Positions 58,146 to 64,000 of a stretch of DNA of 64,000 nucleotides are shown here, in pieces. The notes under the pieces were generated by a model that worked only from the letters and a program-made list of their open reading frames with translations, made no database searches and had not been told where the DNA came from. Numbering within the stretch: the first letter of the stretch is position 1; every line of letters starts with the position of its first letter. The position numbers were made by a program, and so were the translations under genes. This DNA is from Gamsiella multidivaricata (lineage: Eukaryota > Mortierellomycota > Mortierellomycetes > Mortierellales > Mortierellaceae), in contig NW_026251711.1 in assembly GCF_025024155.1 (NCBI RefSeq), positions 682,001 through 746,000 of the forward strand, given 5' to 3'.

Positions 58146-60949
58146 ATCAGTGCAGCTACCTTGTGTATGTTTAGTGCCTTAGTGCTTTCTAGACAATAAA
58201 ACCTGAACATGACCATAATCACGAATATGAAGGCGCATGGTTTTCTCAGGCAGACTGGTTGTAAATATGTACTTCGCAAAAACGGGGCAAAAGAACGCTA
58301 TTCTCACTCGCAATTGATCGATAATCAAAACGCGCTCCTGCACTCCAAAAACTCAGGCATACAAAAATCAAGGATGCAGAGTACGATTTGAAGATTAAGG
58401 CCTTGCTGCGAACGAGTTGACAAACGAAAATGATGAAGCAAAGGGGGAATGATGGTTACTAGCCGTATTCTTCTGTTATGAACCTGCAAGGACTTTTTTC
58501 ATAGGAAGTATCGCCTGCGGACGCGTCCAAGACTGTATCTACTCTTCCGTTGGCGACATTGTCTGCAACAATATGCGCCTTACAGCTCCTCAAACTGGTC
58601 GAGCACATCCTTTATCCGTCGAAAGCTCCTTTCATGCGACTAGTCCAGTCGTCTCTGGAATCATGCCGCGTTCAGGATTATATGACAGCACTCCACTTTG
58701 AGATCCTACAAACTGGATATTGTCATCAAGCGTCCTGCTAGGCGCGACCAAGACCTCGACGTTACAGCTTCTGCCGCCCCATATCTGTTGTATCCTTAGA
58801 CAGCGGACCCAAGGATCCCCAAATGGGAAAAGATCGTCAACTTGATCACAGAGAGCTCTGCCCGAACGTCGGTTCCCGTGTGTACTTGAAAACCGCAGGA
58901 GTCGAAGTCTACGACATCCGGAACTCAAGCTGAACTTGTAGAATGAATGTCATAAATACCCACTGCAAAAACGGCGGCACGTGTCAAGTACTTTTTTCAG
59001 GTATGAAGATGTTCCTACGAGAGAGCGTGATGCCGTGATACGGAACTTTAAGAACTCGGTATTATTTTAGCCGTAGGTTCCTTACGGGCCTTACCCTCAA
59101 ATGCACAAATGCTACAGTATTTTTTTTTTTTTTTTTTGCGTTGCAAGATGCCTAGGCTGGCTAGGTTACTATCTCGGTCGTGTTTTGAATTTTTGTAGAA
59201 CCGACGCCGACATCGCAGACTCCAAGTTGTCATGCGATATGACGAACCTGTACTCGATATCTCAGAGCTAGAGCATCTGAGATGAGGAGAAGCAGTATAT
59301 GCGTTTGAGGAATAAGCTATCGCTCGCGGTGTTTCTTGCAGCCCGACAGCAATTACGCAAGCTTGAGGCTGGATGATAGCCGAGTGGGTATGTATCCGGG
59401 ATACAGGACCGTTGTTGCTTTTCGTACGCTCGTATAGTCTCTCCCCAATATGCCTGTACCGCGTAATCGACCTGATTGCGCTTGTGGATGTTGTGGAATC
59501 TTTGCTGCAGTATCTGATTGTTGATAGGAACACTCTTCTGATGGAACGGTCTATTTGACATGTACAGTATTCATGAGCTGCCCAAAGTCGAGGGAGCCTT
59601 CGGCTGCGAATCTCGATCTAACCGTTGTAGTCTTTAAGGACATAGATGATGTGCCTGTTGAGGATAAGGATCCCATCTGCCACAACGGCGGCAGAGTCGG
59701 AAGTGTCAAAAGACTTTCACCAACGAAAAGCGGCGCGTGTAGAGGCACTCGAGTTGTTGAGCTTGTTCTTTTATACAGGTAAAGGACCAGGTCGTGTATG
59801 GCCTTCTACAGAAGGCGAGAATCCATCCAAGCTGTGTAAGGCATTAGACCAGAATCTACTCTCTCTTCCAGCAGTGAGGGCAGCGACGAGGGTCGAACGT
59901 CAGGCTTAAGGTTCCGCCTGATGTTTGGAATGTATTGGTGTATCGAGGCCATCTATGAGCGATACCAAGTCCTCTTGAACCTGAAGATCCTGCAGTGGCA
60001 TGGATCACTGATTCTTTGGACCTTGGAGAGTTGCGAATATCCAGGACTTGACAAGTCACAATGACAAAACAAAGAGAAACGGTTCGTCGTGCCATAGTTT
60101 TTTTTTACACCTTGACGATATTCTCAGAGGCACTGAGCGACGATAGAAGGTATAGAAATAGGGTCACGCTATGGTGGAGAGTTTTGATTATACATAGACA
60201 AAGGCAAGTAAAGTTTCAATAATAACCCAGACTTAGACATCGACTCGTTGATTCTGAGGTAGCTAGATCGATAGTACTCGTCGCCGGTATTGTCACCGGT
60301 GTTGTTACCAAATCACAGAAACCCAGAGAGCTGACAGAGACAATAGGTGGCGTCCGAGGATACAGTTGGTGATGATGATGTTGATGATGACATGAATCTG
60401 CAGATAAAGCAGCCCCGGTTTTCTCATATCATGTAATGTTTATAAAAGCGTACCCTCGATTAACGACCATTGTAGACAATCTACCACGGCGCAAAGAGAA
60501 AACTTGTTAAGCCCGTTACAGGGGGAGTACGGAGGAGACGCGCTAGAGCTTCATCAAGAACTATGTTTTGGACGGTATGAAGATACCTAATGAATACACG
60601 GCTGTTCGAGAGAGGTGTAGATGGATTGGTCGCAACATTGACGCGTGAGAAGGCAATGCAGCGGCCATAGAGGACACGCATTCCTACTAATCTATGCCTT
60701 CAAAAGTAATAGGCACAGCGAATCGAAACGCTGAAATAGAACGTTGTATGAATATCATAGGTAATATAGCATCCATCTAAAAATACATTTTTGTGCCATC
60801 TCACCCTACGGTTTCACAGTTTTTTCGCGTCTTACATATTGGCTTCTACACCTTACATGAACGCGTTCTTCTACAAATACACGCGAGCGAACATCTCCTA
60901 GATTCTAATCATCTCTCTCTTTCCTTACAACACAGACTCTCGCTATAGA
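58146..60949. other. 2.8-kb intergenic region
   Basis: Short frames only, none longer than about 160 codons and none with a motif I recognise. It contains a T tract near 59120-59137 and a GATGAT-type simple repeat near 60371-60391. It may hold decayed sequence; I cannot name a source. Confidence 0.45.
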
Positions 60950-61483
60950 ATGATCTTACAGAAATGTAACACTCTTGCAGCTCTAGCCTGCGTGGTCCTC
61001 CTTGCCTTCCCTACCGGCATTCATTCGGTTCCCACTGCCGCTGTAGCTACGGTCCCCGATCCCGCCTCGGTTGCTTATAACAGTCCCAGCAACGGAAAAC
61101 ACGATGAACACGGCGGACAACCATCTCCGAGCAAGAATCATGACATGCTCAAGGAGTGTGTCGCCCTATGCCAGCGACATGTCGAGATCGTTTGGCCAAA
61201 ATGTAAACAGCCCGGCGAAAATTCAGACGATTTGATGGACATGAGCATGACCAGGGAGGATCCGTGTCTGCTTGCGATCCGGATGTGTGCCAGGGGATGC
61301 AAGGCCATGGGAATGGTCTACAACAAGCTTGGTACAGGTGATGGTAACAATAATGGGAGGGAGAAGGATCTGGAGGAGTGGAAGGATTGGACGGAGACGG
61401 ATTGGAAAGCATGGACAGAGTCCGTCGAGGATGCGGCGATCTCATCGCATGACGAAGCACAGAGCGATGTTCAGCCATTATAG
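60950..61483 (+). CDS. Small cysteine-containing secreted protein
   Basis: Single exon, 177 aa, unrecognised family. The N-terminus MILQKCNTLAALACVVLLAFPTG is a signal peptide with a likely cut after IHS or nearby. The mature part has a Pro/Ser/Gly-rich segment (about 35-65), then six cysteines in a C-x3-C, PKC, DPC, RMC, RGC arrangement, which suggests three disulfides in a compact helical core. A tandem pair of 8-residue units follows (EEWKDWTE, TDWKAWTE) and an acidic tail. Size, signal peptide and even Cys count fit a secreted effector-like or surface protein; that role is inference. Start chosen at the first ATG after a T/C-rich leader. Confidence 0.7.
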   Translation: MILQKCNTLAALACVVLLAFPTGIHSVPTAAVATVPDPASVAYNSPSNGKHDEHGGQPSPSKNHDMLKECVALCQRHVEIVWPKCKQPGENSDDLMDMSMTREDPCLLAIRMCARGCKAMGMVYNKLGTGDGNNNGREKDLEEWKDWTETDWKAWTESVEDAAISSHDEAQSDVQPL

Positions 61484-61586
61484 TAGAGTACCTTTATTCT
61501 TTAAGCGTCCACAACCTCGCACCTCGCACCTCTCGCAAAGGAGGGTCTTTTTCTATTCTAAATAAAAAAATGGAAAGTATGGACTA

Positions 61587-64000
61587 CTACTTAGTGTCGC
61601 TCGTACTCGTAGTTTCGGTTGTCCTCCGTACTTTCGCTGGACTCCCTCCGTCATGTTCCCCTATTACCTCAACCTCATTGTTCAATGTTCCCTCTCGTTT
61701 CCGCTTCTTATACTCCTGAGCCTTGAAGTACCACCAATTGGATCCGTCGCGCTCCATCTCTGCCTTATTGGTTCTCATCTTCCGATGCTGCTTGGATCGA
61801 AGATGCTGTTCCCATCCTGTTGGTCCATGGATAATCACGGGTGGGAGGGATTCTATGGAGCCAGAGGCGTATTTTTCATGCATAATTCTTTGCATCCCAG
61901 TGCAGATGTCACACTCTTTCTTTTCCCATGATTCCAGAGCAGCTACAGTGCTGTAAATAGAACACAAGACGATAATTAGTATACCAACATCCCGATAAGT
62001 GTCGGCTTCAGCGGAGTCGTATGTAAGATTTTTAGGGTACATACTCAAGATCGCGTTGTGCAGTCAGCATCTCTCTGGCGTACGGGTTCAAGTCTTCCGG
62101 ATTTGGGAGTGCGTTTCCAGCAAAGAAATCTACCGGAGATTGTCATGTTAGTTTTCTGAGGCTGCATGCGGATCAGAAAGTATGGTCCGTCATCGGACCC
62201 TACCTTTTGCAATCTTGACAGCGGCGTTTCCAACGTTTTCCTTCCAAGTATCAAGCGCTGTAAGTCAGAACAGACACATTTCTCAGGTCAGATTATGACT
62301 GTTATCATGACAAGAAAGCGCTCTGGCCTAAGCAAGAAGATGGTTGTCTTACATGTCGCGTCCAGCAAAAAGACTTTGACTTCTTTCTCTCGACATAGCG
62401 GCAACAGTTTGTTGCGGATCCAGAGTACCTGTCTCTTGGCGTACTGTCGGGTTCTGACCTTCATGGTTTCTGTGCACTCGGCTTTTAGGTCTTCCAGTTC
62501 CTTGGTGTCTATGGTGAATGAGGAGGAAAATGAGTCAGCTTGTCGCTTTATCGGTTACCAAGGCGTAGCATAATTAAGCCAGGCAGAAAAAAATCATGCT
62601 CACCAGTAGGCTGTTTGTCTTTGATAGCCTCCTCGAAGGCTGTGAAGTACGGATCGAACTCTTTGTATCCTACATTGCAAACCATATTGGAGATACGTAA
62701 GCATCAGTCGACCCTTATAGTTTTCCTTAGTGGAAGTGTTCATATGCTGAGTAAAGATTCTTACCGATTGCTTGCCAGATTCCGCGCTCATAGTCAGTAT
62801 TCGATCCAACACTTTTCCGCATCCCTTTGATTTCATCAAAAAGACCTCCCTGCGTTCAAGAGTCAAGGGCATTTCAAATTGTTAGTGTATGCTGAGGCTA
62901 CGAACAAGAAAAAAAAATTCTGAGCTATTGACGCACCTTGATCATTGTGTCGACTCTTGCATCCAAGCGTGCGTTCAATACGTCCGGTGCTGAGTAGATC
63001 CAGAATATACACGATGGCATCCTGCAAAACGCAAAAGATCCGACTTTGTGAGTATAAGTCCTCACTCTACGAGTCGCGCTCGGGAAATAAGACACTGTAT
63101 AGCCCAAGCCCTACCGTAATCTTTCGTTGTCTGGTAAGGCGTGCTGTTTCTTGATCAAGTCACTCTGACATTCGCCCGTTTCAAAAAAGACCTGATGTTC
63201 CGAATGATGGATGGTTTTATCAGTGCTTGTCCAATATCGTCTTTGGTTTTGCAGCGAACGCGAAAAAGCGACTGACAGATCAGATCGCGTACCTGCAGGG
63301 ACCGCGTGATCTTTCTTCTGTCGTTTTCGTGCCATTTGTTGGCCATGATTGGGTCTACCTCCTGCAGTTTCCTGTATAATGTAGAAGTATCGGATTCCCG
63401 CAAAAACTTTTCGTTGGAATCATTCTGTTCTTGTACTTGTCTTTCGGTCGAAGAGCCCACATTCTTTTTTGTGTCGAGTAGCGTGTCGCGCCATAAAAGC
63501 GATTGAATGTAGTAATGGGTGCCTCCGACGACAATAGGCATATGCTTTCGATCGTGAATCTGTTTGATCTACGTGGACGCAACGTCGGAGCAAATTATCT
63601 TAGTACTTTCTAAAAGTGCCTTTGGCACTTTACTGCGGTAGATCAATGCAAAGGTCACTCACCAGTTCTAGTGCATCCGCTTTGAAGTCGAGAACAGAGT
63701 ACTCTTGGTCCATAGGGAGAAAGTCCATAAGATGGTGGGTGATACCTTCACGTTCGTCCATTGGCATTTTGTTGGTGATAATGTCCAGCCCTTTATAGAC
63801 CTGTCAAGAACGATTTGGACACAACTGACGAGAGTTAGGTTTGATCTGCCTTTTTTTTGCGTGTGTGTGTGTGTGGACAATGCAGGCAAACCGTCCTTAA
63901 ACTCGAATCGATTGACGTAGTACCTGCAGTGCATCCGCGTTGATAACTTCACCATCCAGTTCTTTGGCAAGCTGGATCGATAGGTTGGACTTCCCGACTC
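61587..64000 (-). CDS. MOD5: tRNA dimethylallyltransferase (MOD5/TRIT1 family), 5' end beyond window
   Basis: Adds the isopentenyl group to A37 of tRNAs reading UNN codons; cytosol, nucleus and mitochondria. Supported exons: 64000-63924 (partial), 63800-63663, 63568 to about 63296, about 63240-63115, 63021-62937, 62849-62765, 62669-62604, 62508-62353, 62257-62204, 62129-62045 and 61950-61587. Motifs: VGKSNLSIQLAKELDGEVINADALQ, then VYKGLDIITNKM, HHLMDFLPMDQEYSVLDF, IVVGGTHYYIQSLLW, DPIMANKWHENDRRK, HSEH, the block FWIYSAPDVLNARLDARVD, GIWQAIGYKEF and TRQYAKRQVLWIRNKLLP. A C-terminal C2H2-type finger (CDIC...WEQHLRSKQHRK) is characteristic of eukaryotic MOD5. The start of the P-loop lies off the right edge. 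The junction near 63296-63240 does not join cleanly in frame. Confidence 0.92.

Noticed and set aside
58146..60949. Possible gene or transposon in the long gap after TAF1
   Set aside because: No frame with recognisable motif and no terminal repeats; left as unassigned.

Overview
The window is nuclear DNA of a filamentous fungus. Genes carry many short GT-AG introns (about 50-150 bp), T-rich tracts and small intergenic spaces. The proteins fit an early-diverging lineage: an ARM-like/NACHT/pentapeptide/WD40 protein, a QTRT2 homologue, an organellar-type RlmN and a TAF1 with its own bromodomain. Mortierellaceae (Mortierella/Linnemannia type) is my best guess. It rests on remembered protein families, not on a search.

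Layout. 0.8-4.2 kb: a mitotic B-type cyclin (-) divergent from a GNAT-like protein (+). 6.5-13.9 kb: a giant secreted or vacuolar protein of about 2,370 aa built from tandem LEA/WHy-like repeats. 15.6-17.2 kb: an intronless PHO84-type phosphate:H+ symporter with a CACGTG/ATTGG promoter. 17.9-26.7 kb: a dense housekeeping block of RPT1 (+), COQ5 (-), an RlmN-like radical-SAM methyltransferase (-) and THP3 (+).

27-41 kb is an accessory island between THP3 and a copper ATPase. It holds a truncated Fanzor (eukaryotic TnpB) relic, a decayed Crypton tyrosine-recombinase element, a broken short secreted ORF, an NLR-type gene with two in-frame stops, two antisense 25S rRNA fragments flanking that gene and sharing a 34-bp direct duplication, and a P-loop gene fragment. 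Every recognisable gene here is damaged.

41.2-58.1 kb returns to conserved genes: Cu+ P-type ATPase (-), QTRT2 (+), ribophorin II/SWP1 (-), 3-methyladenine DNA glycosylase (+), SIW14-like phosphatase (+) and TAF1 (+). After a 2.8-kb gap come a small cysteine-rich secreted protein (61 kb, +) and the 3' part of a MOD5-type tRNA dimethylallyltransferase (-) cut by the right edge.

There is no operon logic. Housekeeping genes are packed head-to-head with short shared promoters (cyclin/GNAT, RlmN/THP3, SWP1/MAG1) or tail-to-tail (RPT1/COQ5, QTRT2/SWP1). The strongest candidates for something undescribed are the Fanzor-Crypton pair and the NLR sitting inside an rDNA relic. Exon boundaries were placed by hand from splice consensus, frame and family conservation.
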